DNA from: QQUD01 sp039029915
Lineage (GTDB): Bacteria; Chloroflexota; Anaerolineae; Promineifilales; Promineifilaceae
Assembly: GCA_039029915.1 (NCBI GenBank)
Contig: JBCCFD010000306.1
Coordinates: 1 to 9,796 of the forward strand
DNA length: 9,796 bases
Direction: 5' to 3'
Positions 1-6,052 of the stretch are shown in pieces. Positions within the stretch are counted from its first letter, which is position 1; every line of letters starts with the position of its first letter. The translations under genes and the position numbers were made by a program. The notes under the pieces are model-generated. The model was given only the letters and a program-made list of their open reading frames with translations, did not search any database and was not told where the DNA came from.

Positions 1-226
1 CAGTATCATTTAAAACAGGAATATCTTCTAGGATTTGGTTTTCTTGTGCTGTCGGCTCGTTCGCATTTTGATTGTTCACCGATGGTTCATCTTGGTTGAC
101 TGACTCAACTGTACTGCCATTTGCGGTAAACGGCCGTTGTCCCCAAAGACCAAACAACAGCAGCAAGCCAATAATGGCAAACAGCAACACCTTTTGATTG
201 TTTTCAATCTGCTGACGTAAATTCAT
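1..226 (-). CDS. Membrane-anchored protein of unknown function, N-terminal fragment
   Basis: Only the first 75 codons are inside the window; the gene continues past position 1. The product starts MNLRQQIENNQK, then has one hydrophobic segment at about residues 12-28 (VLLFAIIGLLLLFGLW), then a polar linker rich in Asn, Gln, Glu, Ser and Thr. This is the layout of a single-pass inner-membrane protein with its bulk outside the cytoplasm. It starts 21 bp after the stop of the LysM/M23 gene and in the same reading frame, so the two are probably co-transcribed. I see no good Shine-Dalgarno sequence before the ATG, but an in-frame TAG 21 bases upstream (the M23 stop) rules out a longer start. The neighbouring M23 protein has the same membrane anchor plus linker layout, so an envelope role is a reasonable inference. 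No functional domain is visible and I cannot name a family. Confidence 0.7.
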   Translation of the reverse strand, partial: MNLRQQIENNQKVLLFAIIGLLLLFGLWGQRPFTANGSTVESVNQDEPSVNNQNANEPTAQENQILEDIPVLNDT

Positions 227-247
227 AAAAATGTGGTGCTGGAATTG

Positions 248-1333
248 CTAGCAGCTTTGAACTGCCCCACCCAAATAAAAGAGGGGATCATCCCGAAAAT
301 CGTTAAGACGAATTTCAAAATGCAAATGAGGGCCACTGGAACGGCCTGTATTTCCCGTCAGACCAATGAAATCACCCTGACGCACAATTTGCCCGGGAAA
401 GACGTTGATACTGCTTAAATGAGCATATAAGGTCTCAAATCCATTCCCATGATTCAGCACAATCAAATTTCCATAATCATAGTATGAGCCAGACGCCCAG
501 CTGGCGTAGGTAACGGTCCCATGGTCAGCCGCTACAACGCTGGATCCTTCTGGTAAGCCCACGTCAATGCCGGGATGTCCGTACCAATAAAATTGAGTCA
601 TGCAGCGGCTGTTGATAGGCCAAGAAAAGAATCCGGTTCCAACAATCTGCCACTGCTGGTTGCCACTGCCCCCAACTGACTTGGGCGCTGTCCAATAAAA
701 TTGCCCAACGGTCGCTCCTGGAATTAATATCTCCGTTTCAGGCACAAGCCGATAAAATGGAGCTTCTAAATTGTTTGATTCGTAAGCTGCTATTTCTTCA
801 ATAGTAACGCTGTATATTTCCGCAATGGAAGCTAATGTTTCCCCAGGCTGAACTTCGTGAAGCACCCCATCAACTGGCAAGATAACAAGCTCTGCGCCTG
901 ATTGGAGCGCATTCGATTCTTGGTTCAACCAGGGGTTTCCACCCAATAGTGTCTCTGATGAGATTTCATACTGATCTGCGATGACGTTGGGGGTTTCACC
1001 GCGCGCAACGGTATGGGTGACAAAGTTATGATTTGGTGATTTGGCTTGATAGGTTCGCGGATTTGGGTTTAAGGCGAGGCTATCTTCGTTGATGGTGGGC
1101 AGGTTGTTGAAGAGGGTAACGGATTGCTCAGTGGAATTATCAGTAGCTTCAGGATTAGGAACGGCCGTTTCAGCTTCGTCGGCGGTTTGTGTAAAGACGG
1201 CCGTTTCAGCTAGGAACTCGGAAACTGCGTTTTCAGGTGCGGATAAAACCTGCCAAACAAACGCGCCCAAGGCCACAACACCCAAGACCCAAAACAATAC
1301 TGAGCGGAATCCAAATCCTTGTTGATCAACCAT
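248..1333 (-). CDS. LysM-domain M23 (LytM-type) metalloendopeptidase, membrane-anchored
   Basis: Predicted cell-wall or envelope endopeptidase of 361 aa. A hydrophobic segment at about residues 12-30 anchors it, followed by a low-complexity acidic linker to about residue 100. Two LysM modules follow, at about 105-153 (HTVARGETPNVIADQY) and 157-204 (HEVQPGETLASIAEIY). LysM modules bind N-acetylglucosamine-containing glycans. The C-terminal M23 peptidase domain carries all expected zinc and catalytic positions: H253 and D257 (HPGID), H305 (YAHLS), and H336/H338 (GPHLHFE). It therefore looks catalytically competent rather than a degenerate activator. Cysteines occur at 244 and at the last residue, 361; a disulfide is possible. 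An in-frame TAG shortly upstream fixes the ATG at 1333. No clear Shine-Dalgarno precedes it, and a candidate promoter lies so close that translation could be leaderless. The substrate (peptidoglycan cross-links or another glycopeptide) cannot be told from sequence. Confidence 0.93.
   Translation of the reverse strand: MVDQQGFGFRSVLFWVLGVVALGAFVWQVLSAPENAVSEFLAETAVFTQTADEAETAVPNPEATDNSTEQSVTLFNNLPTINEDSLALNPNPRTYQAKSPNHNFVTHTVARGETPNVIADQYEISSETLLGGNPWLNQESNALQSGAELVILPVDGVLHEVQPGETLASIAEIYSVTIEEIAAYESNNLEAPFYRLVPETEILIPGATVGQFYWTAPKSVGGSGNQQWQIVGTGFFSWPINSRCMTQFYWYGHPGIDVGLPEGSSVVAADHGTVTYASWASGSYYDYGNLIVLNHGNGFETLYAHLSSINVFPGQIVRQGDFIGLTGNTGRSSGPHLHFEIRLNDFRDDPLFYLGGAVQSC
1161..1211. repeat. 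Direct repeat of 15 bp, 36-bp period, within the M23 gene linker
   Basis: The sequence ACGGCCGTTTCAGCT occurs at 1161-1175 and again at 1197-1211. Each copy contains the palindrome that recurs through this window. The period is exactly 12 codons, so the linker of the M23 protein reads AETAV twice (residues 42-46 and 54-58). This suggests a small in-frame duplication in a linker under weak constraint. Confidence 0.75.
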
Positions 1334-1342
1334 AACCAGAAC

Positions 1343-1371
1343 ATGCTATCACATGCCCCATAAACAACCAA
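1343..1371 (-). promoter_or_regulatory. Candidate promoter for the LysM/M23 gene
   Basis: On the minus strand TTGGTT (1366-1371) and TAGCAT (1343-1348) are separated by 17 bp. TGA directly precedes the second hexamer, giving an extended -10 layout. The hexamers match the sigma-70 consensus only in part. The -35 begins in the T-run of the rho terminator, which is where a downstream gene would need a new promoter. The start codon lies only 9 bases past the -10, so the transcript would be nearly leaderless, in keeping with the missing Shine-Dalgarno. Confidence 0.35.
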
Positions 1372-1398
1372 AAAGGGCTACTAAAACGTAGCCCTTTT
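1370..1398 (-). terminator. Intrinsic terminator downstream of rho
   Basis: A perfect inverted repeat pairs 1371-1381 with 1388-1398 (AAAAGGGCTAC / GTAGCCCTTTT) around a 6-nt loop. Read on the minus strand, the GC-containing stem ends in a run of five T (1374-1370). It lies about 35 bp after the rho stop codon. The plus-strand reading also ends in four T, so it may act in both directions. Confidence 0.85.
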
Positions 1399-1430
1399 CT
1401 AAAAAACTATTAAACCAAGTTGGATATTAC

Positions 1431-2708
1431 TTACATATCCTTGGTTAGCGTCTCAAGGAACTCATAATTAGTATCGGTTCCACGCATTCTTTTAAGTACT
1501 GCATCTGTTGCGCTGCTGATATCATATCCAGGCGTATCCATCAAATGACCCAACATACGACGCATAATATAAACACGAGATAATTCATCACCTGACAGCA
1601 GCAGATCCTCACGACGTGTACTAGAGCGTTCAATGTCGTAGGCTGGGAAAATACGACGCTCTTGCAAACGACGGCTGAGCATCAATTCCATATTACCTGT
1701 TCCTTTGAACTCTTCGTAAATTACATCATCCATACGGCTGCCGGTATCAACCAAACAGGTGGCAATAATGGTCAAGCTACCCCCAAATTCAAGGTTACGG
1801 GCTGTCCCAAAGAATCGTTTTGGTGGATAAAGGGCTGTCGGATCCAAACCACCTGATAAGGTTCGTCCACTAGGAGACACAGTCAAGTTATAAGCACGAG
1901 CCAGACGAGTGATTGAGTCCAGCAGAATAACGACATCTTGGCCGCCTTCAACTAAACGCTTGGCGCGATTAAGGGCCATTTCAGCCACTTTACAGTGCTG
2001 ACGAACGGGTTCATCAAAAGTTGAGCTAACAACCTCCCCGTCAATTGAGCGATCCATATCGGTCACTTCTTCAGGTCGCTCACCAATGAGCACAACCATC
2101 AGATGGATTTCGGGATAATTTTCAGAAATCCCGTTAGCAATATCTTTCAAAACGGTTGTTTTACCCGCTTTTGGCGGGGAAACAATCAAACCACGCTGAC
2201 CGCGACCTATGGGAGCGACAAGGTCTAACATGCGGGTTGATAAAATATTTGGTCTTGTTTCTAGTTTGTATTTTTCGTCGGGGAAAATCGGGGTTAATGA
2301 TTCATAAAAGGCGCGTTTTTTCGCTTTATCTGGTGAACGGCCGTTAACCGCTTCTACGCGCAATAGGCTAAAATATTTCTCATTGTCTTTTGGTGCTCGA
2401 ACCTGCCCCATCACCAAGTCACCCGTTCTTAAGCCTAAGCGCCGAATTTGAGAACTTGAGACATAAATATCGTTTGGGCCAGACAGAAAATCTTTCGTTG
2501 TGCGCAAAAAACCCATTGCTTGCTTGTCATCTTCTACGATTTCTAAAACGCCACCCCGGAAATCATTGCCGTCTTGCTCAGCATTTTTCTTCATAATTTC
2601 CATGACGAGTTTTTGTTTTTTCATTGTGCTGACGCCGGGCACAGATTTTTCTTTGGCGAGGTCTCTTAGTTCGCCCAGCTTCATTGTTTCTAATTCGCCA
2701 ATGTCCAT
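1431..2708 (-). CDS. rho: Transcription termination factor Rho
   Basis: Hexameric RNA-dependent ATPase and helicase that releases transcripts at Rho-dependent sites. The 425-aa length is close to that of the E. coli protein and there is no large N-terminal insertion. Residues 1-45 form the Rho N-terminal helical domain. Residues 50-125 form the cold-shock-like RNA-binding domain (GVLEI, GFLRT, DIYVS, QIRRLGLRTGD). The ATPase core has Walker A at 177-184 (SPPKAGKT), Walker B at about 259-264 (VVILLD) followed by SITRLARAYN, and the secondary RNA-binding and arginine-finger region (EEFKGTGNMEL at about 332-342, SRRLQERRIFPA at about 345-356). A GGAG Shine-Dalgarno lies about 9 bases before the ATG. 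The gene stands alone, with a 329-bp gap upstream that carries promoter and leader signals, and its own intrinsic terminator downstream. The palindrome AACGGCCGTT at 2336-2345 encodes NGR at residues 122-124. Nothing suggests loss of function. Confidence 0.98.
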   Translation of the reverse strand: MDIGELETMKLGELRDLAKEKSVPGVSTMKKQKLVMEIMKKNAEQDGNDFRGGVLEIVEDDKQAMGFLRTTKDFLSGPNDIYVSSSQIRRLGLRTGDLVMGQVRAPKDNEKYFSLLRVEAVNGRSPDKAKKRAFYESLTPIFPDEKYKLETRPNILSTRMLDLVAPIGRGQRGLIVSPPKAGKTTVLKDIANGISENYPEIHLMVVLIGERPEEVTDMDRSIDGEVVSSTFDEPVRQHCKVAEMALNRAKRLVEGGQDVVILLDSITRLARAYNLTVSPSGRTLSGGLDPTALYPPKRFFGTARNLEFGGSLTIIATCLVDTGSRMDDVIYEEFKGTGNMELMLSRRLQERRIFPAYDIERSSTRREDLLLSGDELSRVYIMRRMLGHLMDTPGYDISSATDAVLKRMRGTDTNYEFLETLTKDM

Positions 2709-2803
2709 ATATATATCTCCACGTGTTTTTCATACACGGCTGTATAACGTATCGTTACACTCTTTTGTTGTTTATCTTATTGGGATTTGTGCGTAATGAT
2801 GTC

Positions 2804-2832
2804 TTTATGCAAAAACACTCGCGATCTTTCAA
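2804..2832 (-). promoter_or_regulatory. Possible second, proximal rho promoter
   Basis: On the minus strand TTGAAA (2827-2832, five of six consensus bases) and CATAAA (2804-2809, four of six) are 17 bp apart. Transcription would start near 2797, giving a leader of about 90 nt. The match is weaker than the distal promoter, and AT-rich intergenic DNA yields such matches by chance. Confidence 0.3.
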
Positions 2833-2980
2833 TAGTTTTCGTTTTTACAGGAACCCCATGAATTATTGATTTAAAATAGAGTTGCTCTTTCGCTATCCAA
2901 ACGGTAGGAAACAAAGGTTAGAGTAATTTGTTCGGATATTAATTTATCAAATCTATGGGAATAAATTTGGAGCCAGCTAG

Positions 2981-3037
2981 TGGTCGACCAAAGTATAGCA
3001 TGTCTGATTTGTGCAGTCAATTTTCATTTGGCGACCA
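2981..3037. repeat. Inverted repeat bracketing the rho promoter; 3' end of fbp transcript
   Basis: TGGTCGACCAAA (2981-2992) and TTTGGCGACCA (3027-3037) are inverted copies that differ by one extra base. The first contains the perfect 10-bp palindrome TGGTCGACCA. The pair encloses the strong rho promoter: one element covers the predicted start site and the other lies upstream of the -35. It could be a two-site operator. It could instead be an RNA hairpin starting directly after the fbp stop codon, but no T-run follows, so it is not a standard intrinsic terminator. Confidence 0.5.
2992..3020 (-). promoter_or_regulatory. Near-consensus sigma-70-type promoter for rho
   Basis: On the minus strand TTGACT (3015-3020) and TATACT (2992-2997) each match the consensus at five of six bases and are separated by the ideal 17 bp. 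Transcription would begin near 2985, within the palindrome TGGTCGACCA, giving a leader of about 275 nt. The promoter starts only 18 bp after the fbp stop codon. Confidence 0.6.
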
Positions 3038-4036
3038 TTAGGTACTACTTTTTTCAAGCTGCTGGATAAACATTTCTGCTCGATGAACCAAGGATCGATT
3101 CCCAATATAAAAAGGTGTTCTTTGATGAAGTGAATCAATTTCAACATCTAATATTGGCTTACACCCATTAGAAGCATATCCACCCGCTTGATCAATCAAC
3201 ATCGCTAATGGACCTGCCTCGTAAAGCAACCGAATCTTCCCCTCGGGCTTTTCGATCTCGCCAGGGTAGTAAAAGATACCCCCTTTCAATAGATTTCGAT
3301 GGAAGTCTGCCACGAGTGAGCCAATGTAGCGAGAAGACATTTGCGGTGAGTCAGCTCCCTGCAGCCAATCGGTGAACGCCTGAACCGATTTTTCCCATCG
3401 AGAATAGTAGGCATGATTAACGCTGTAGTAAGCTGGCGGATCGGGTAAGACCATGTTTTCATGGGATAATAAAAACTCACCCAAATCTGGATTTAGAGTA
3501 AAACCATGCACCCCTTGCCCAGTTGTATAGACAAGCATCGTACTTGATCCGTAAAGAACATAGCCCGCTCCAACTAATCGCCGTGCCGGTTGCAGCACAT
3601 CCTCAATTCTGCCTCGTTTATCATATTCACGGCAGCGGTAAATACCAAAAACAGTGCCTATACTCACATTGACATCAATATTCGATGAACCATCTAAAGG
3701 ATCATAAACAAGCACGTAGGAACCTTTTTTATACGGTTCGGGGATACTAATAATTTCTTCACGCTCTTCAGATGCCATGACGCAAATTCGGCCTGTGTGA
3801 TCGTTAAGCCGAAAAATAATATCATCCGCATAAACGTCAAGCTTTTGCTGGTCTTCACCTTGAATATTAGTTGAGCCAGCCTGCCCTAAAATATCTGTTA
3901 AACCGGCGCGGTTTGTTTTTTGAGCAATTATCTTGGCTGAGAGCGCAATATCATAAAGAAGATTTGTAAATTCACCCCGTGCATAATCGGGCTGATGTTC
4001 AAAAATAAATCTTTCAATCGTAACAATCTTTGACAT
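3038..4036 (-). CDS. fbp: Fructose-1,6-bisphosphatase, class I
   Basis: Hydrolyses fructose 1,6-bisphosphate to fructose 6-phosphate and phosphate, the committed step of gluconeogenesis and part of sugar-phosphate cycles. The 332-aa length is normal for class I. The metal and active-site signature is at 111-122 (YDPLDGSSNIDV; metal ligands D112 and D115), with upstream acidic ligands at about 90-91 (SEER) and the late one at E273 (LYEAGPLAML). The substrate-binding region around 236-262 (RYIGSLVADFHRNLLKGGIFYYPGE) is typical. A GGAG Shine-Dalgarno precedes the ATG at 4036 at good spacing. The gene sits alone between a 211-bp gap on the cdsA side and the rho promoter region. It has no pathway link to its neighbours, so it is probably transcribed separately. 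Allosteric control cannot be judged from sequence alone. Confidence 0.97.
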   Translation of the reverse strand: MSKIVTIERFIFEHQPDYARGEFTNLLYDIALSAKIIAQKTNRAGLTDILGQAGSTNIQGEDQQKLDVYADDIIFRLNDHTGRICVMASEEREEIISIPEPYKKGSYVLVYDPLDGSSNIDVNVSIGTVFGIYRCREYDKRGRIEDVLQPARRLVGAGYVLYGSSTMLVYTTGQGVHGFTLNPDLGEFLLSHENMVLPDPPAYYSVNHAYYSRWEKSVQAFTDWLQGADSPQMSSRYIGSLVADFHRNLLKGGIFYYPGEIEKPEGKIRLLYEAGPLAMLIDQAGGYASNGCKPILDVEIDSLHQRTPFYIGNRSLVHRAEMFIQQLEKSST

Positions 4037-4084
4037 AAATGACTCCGCAGAAAATAGTGGTACATGTTTTTTAGAAAGTCAATT

Positions 4085-4119
4085 TAATTTTGACAATTCA
4101 AAAGCGGCTAATTTTGACA
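4085..4119. promoter_or_regulatory. Direct repeat TAATTTTGACA upstream of fbp, possible operator
   Basis: The 11-mer TAATTTTGACA occurs at 4085-4095 and 4109-4119, a spacing of 24 bp. The first copy also forms an imperfect inverted repeat with GTCAA at 4078-4082. The pair lies about 50-80 bp upstream of the fbp start codon, where a regulator of fbp would bind. A minus-strand TTGACT (4077-4082) adjoins it, but no good -10 follows. A TATAAA at 4171-4176 is another possible -10. I cannot assign the fbp promoter with confidence. Confidence 0.4.
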
Positions 4120-4247
4120 GTGGGATAAATCGGTGCTTCTGAAAATCTAAGTTAGGGAAATTAGATGATTTTTATAAGTTTCATTTCATGCAGTCTTTAA
4201 AACTACTTTATTTCAAAATTCCTAGAAGCTAAATGTGACTTACTTAC

Positions 4248-5063
4248 TTAAAAGAGTAAGACAGCCAGGTAATAACCAACGGTTGTTGACCAAATTAAAG
4301 AATCTATTCTGTCTAATGCCCCACCGTGGCCAGGAAAGAGAATGCCAGAATCTTTGACGCCAGCTTCTCGCTTTAATAATGAGATGCTGAGGTCTCCCAT
4401 TGGCCCCACAATTGAGACGAGAATACCAAGCAAGACGCCGTAAAAAACTGGAATACCAAGTATAGGCGCTATCAAAACAGCAACGGCCGTTGCGAACAAC
4501 AAACCACCCGCAAATCCCTCAACCGTTTTATTAGGGCTTAGATATGGCGTCAATTGATGCTTACCAAAAATAAATCGGCCTGCTAAAAAGCGACCAACCA
4601 AATAAGCGCCAATATCTGCAAACATCGTGGCTAGGAAAGTCAGCATCGTCCACTGCCAAGCCATTTCCTCTAACCGTCGGATCCAAAAGAAATGACTGCC
4701 TAGCCACCCAAGCACAATTACCCCCACAATCAAAGAGAACCAGCTCATTAGCGTTTGCTCATGACGCTCTGCTTCGTAAAGCCACAGACCATAAATCATG
4801 ATAATTAAAAACGAAGCGGCCCAAATCAATCCATCTGATTCAACAAATGAAAATTGAGCATTAAACCATTGGACAATTAACAGGGGTAAAAGAAGGAAAA
4901 ACGGCACTCGCCAGCCCATTTCTCCTAAAATCTGGGTGTATTCATAAACAGCCACTGATAAAACAATGAGGAACGGCACAAAGTAAAACCATCCACCAAC
5001 AGTGACCAAATAGAGTAGAAGAGGTCCAATTGTTAAAGTAACGATGGCCCTTTTTAAAAACAT
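4248..5063 (-). CDS. cdsA: Phosphatidate cytidylyltransferase (CDP-diglyceride synthase)
   Basis: Integral membrane enzyme that makes CDP-diacylglycerol from phosphatidic acid and CTP, the precursor of phosphatidylglycerol and other phospholipids. The 271 aa contain multiple hydrophobic segments, for example about 7-23, 27-40, 53-67, 79-94, 108-127, 138-158, 184-218 and 257-271. The family signature fills residues 228-254: S228, K231-R232, K237-D238, PGHGG (244-248), D251-R252 and D254. The conserved loop SPNKTVEG is at 176-183. The ATG at 5063 is fixed by an in-frame TAG six bases upstream, and the Shine-Dalgarno is poor. It lies 176 bp after uppS. Next to uppS and frr this is the usual bacterial order, although the dxr and rseP genes that often follow are replaced here by fbp. 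AACGGCCGTT at 4482-4491 encodes TAV. Confidence 0.96.
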   Translation of the reverse strand: MFLKRAIVTLTIGPLLLYLVTVGGWFYFVPFLIVLSVAVYEYTQILGEMGWRVPFFLLLPLLIVQWFNAQFSFVESDGLIWAASFLIIMIYGLWLYEAERHEQTLMSWFSLIVGVIVLGWLGSHFFWIRRLEEMAWQWTMLTFLATMFADIGAYLVGRFLAGRFIFGKHQLTPYLSPNKTVEGFAGGLLFATAVAVLIAPILGIPVFYGVLLGILVSIVGPMGDLSISLLKREAGVKDSGILFPGHGGALDRIDSLIWSTTVGYYLAVLLF

Positions 5064-5239
5064 AAACAGCTAGAATCGAGGAAGGATTTCGCTTGAGTTA
5101 TCGTCTGGCAATGTCTGCTCACTCTCTTGATGAAGGGAACAGGTTTATCGACAGCTTTTTCAAAAGCTATTCTTCCATGTTTTAAAATCCCAAGTTTGAA
5201 AAACGTAAACACAACCAACCGCACGAAAGACCATTCCAG
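5064..5239 (-). other. Spacer of 176 bp between uppS and cdsA
   Basis: I see no gene here. It contains the palindrome AGCTTTTTCAAAAGCT (5153-5168), which can form a 6-bp stem with a 4-nt loop. No T-run follows, so it does not look like an intrinsic terminator. No convincing promoter was found, so cdsA may be read through from uppS. Confidence 0.4.
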
Positions 5240-5968
5240 TTACTCAACAACGAGACCGAAGCGACGTTCTCGCTGGTTAAAAGCAACAATGGCTTTATAC
5301 AGCTCTTCGCGTCCAAAATCGGGCCAATAGGCGGGTGTAGGATAATATTCTGAATAGGCGGCTTGCCAAATCAAAAAGTTACTGATGCGTAGCTCACCGC
5401 TGGTGCGGATTACTAGATCAGGATCGGGCAGCCCTTTTGTAAACAGGTAGGAACTAAAAAGTTCTTCTGATAGCGCCTGAGGTTCAATTTCATCAGCAAG
5501 CATTTGCTGAACTGCATGCAATATTTCTGCTCGCCCTCCGTAGTTAAACGCCACATTTAATATGAGCGTCTTATTATCTTTGGTTAACTCTAACGCGCGA
5601 CGCACTTTTTCTTGGAGCGTAGGATTAATGGCTGACAGATCACCAAGATGATGAATACAAACACCTTGGGCATGAAGATTATGAATTTCTTGATCTAGCA
5701 CGCGGGCAAATATCTTCATCAATGCCCGAACTTCAGTTTCAGGTCTTCCCCAATTCTCTGTCGAGAAGGCATAAATGGTTAATATTTCAATACCAAATTC
5801 AACGCTGGCATTAATGATGCGGCGCAAATTTTCGGCACCGGCTCGGTGACCGGCTTGGCGAGGTAAACCACGTTTTTTAGCCCAACGGCCGTTTCCATCC
5901 ATGATGATGGCAACATGCTTGGGTACATGATAATCTGAAACATCTAAGGGTTTATTTTGCCTTGCCAT
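5240..5968 (-). CDS. uppS: Isoprenyl transferase (undecaprenyl diphosphate synthase)
   Basis: Cis-prenyltransferase that condenses isopentenyl diphosphate onto farnesyl diphosphate to make the C55 carrier lipid for peptidoglycan and other surface glycans. The 242-aa length is typical. Conserved motifs are present in order: HVAIIMDGNGRWA at 18-30, with catalytic D24; RQAGHRAGAENL at 37-48; YAFSTENW at 66-73; NVAFNYGGRAEI at 138-149; and PDLVIRTSGELRISNF at 183-198, followed by E207. The product chain length cannot be read from sequence; UPP synthase is the usual role in this gene context. The Shine-Dalgarno is weak (GAGTAGAG just before the ATG), and an 8-bp inverted repeat ends 13 bases upstream of the start. 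AACGGCCGTT at 5884-5893 encodes the invariant NGR of the catalytic motif. Confidence 0.96.
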   Translation of the reverse strand: MARQNKPLDVSDYHVPKHVAIIMDGNGRWAKKRGLPRQAGHRAGAENLRRIINASVEFGIEILTIYAFSTENWGRPETEVRALMKIFARVLDQEIHNLHAQGVCIHHLGDLSAINPTLQEKVRRALELTKDNKTLILNVAFNYGGRAEILHAVQQMLADEIEPQALSEELFSSYLFTKGLPDPDLVIRTSGELRISNFLIWQAAYSEYYPTPAYWPDFGREELYKAIVAFNQRERRFGLVVE

Positions 5969-5981
5969 TCTCTACTCGCTA

Positions 5982-6027
5982 AGTGACCGTTTGAAGAACC
6001 ATCACCTCTTGGAAAGCCTCGGTCACT
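5982..6027 (-). promoter_or_regulatory. Hairpin next to the uppS ribosome-binding region
   Basis: AGTGACCG (5982-5989) and CGGTCACT (6020-6027) form a perfect 8-bp inverted repeat around a 30-nt loop in the 84-bp frr-uppS spacer. In the loop a 4-bp AAGA/TCTT pairing is possible. On the transcript the stem ends 13 nt before the uppS start codon. No T-run follows, so translational control or transcript stability is likelier than termination. An operator is also possible. Confidence 0.45.
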
Positions 6028-6052
6028 GGGAGAACATCACAATGGATGCTCA

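Larger units (their letters stand above)
2709..3037 (-). other. Gap of 329 bp between fbp and rho: rho promoter and long leader
   Basis: No gene or tRNA is visible here. It holds a near-consensus minus-strand promoter at 2992-3020, a weaker one at 2804-2832, and a leader of about 275 nt ahead of rho. Small structures in the leader are a 6-bp AT-rich inverted repeat (2910-2915 / 2927-2932), the 13-bp palindrome TAACG-TAT-CGTTA (2745-2757), and a 5-bp hairpin CGTGT/ACACG (2722-2726 / 2734-2738) next to the rho Shine-Dalgarno. In E. coli, rho is known to be controlled by termination within a long leader; whether that applies here is inference. Confidence 0.6.

Noticed and set aside
1089..1325. 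Plus-strand reading frames opposite the M23, rho, frr and rpsB genes
   Set aside because: All are antisense shadows of strongly conserved minus-strand genes and show low-complexity or biased residues with no domain.
2640..2733. Out-of-frame ATG at 2731-2733 just upstream of rho, possible leader peptide
   Set aside because: No Shine-Dalgarno precedes it, and the GGAG downstream serves the rho ATG; the frame overlaps rho without any sign of selection.
2709..3037. tRNA or small RNA gene in the largest gap
   Set aside because: No cloverleaf, T-loop GGTTCGA-type motif or CCA end is visible on either strand.
5153..5168. Palindrome AGCTTTTTCAAAAGCT as a terminator between uppS and cdsA
   Set aside because: The stem is short and AT-rich and no T-run follows on the minus strand.
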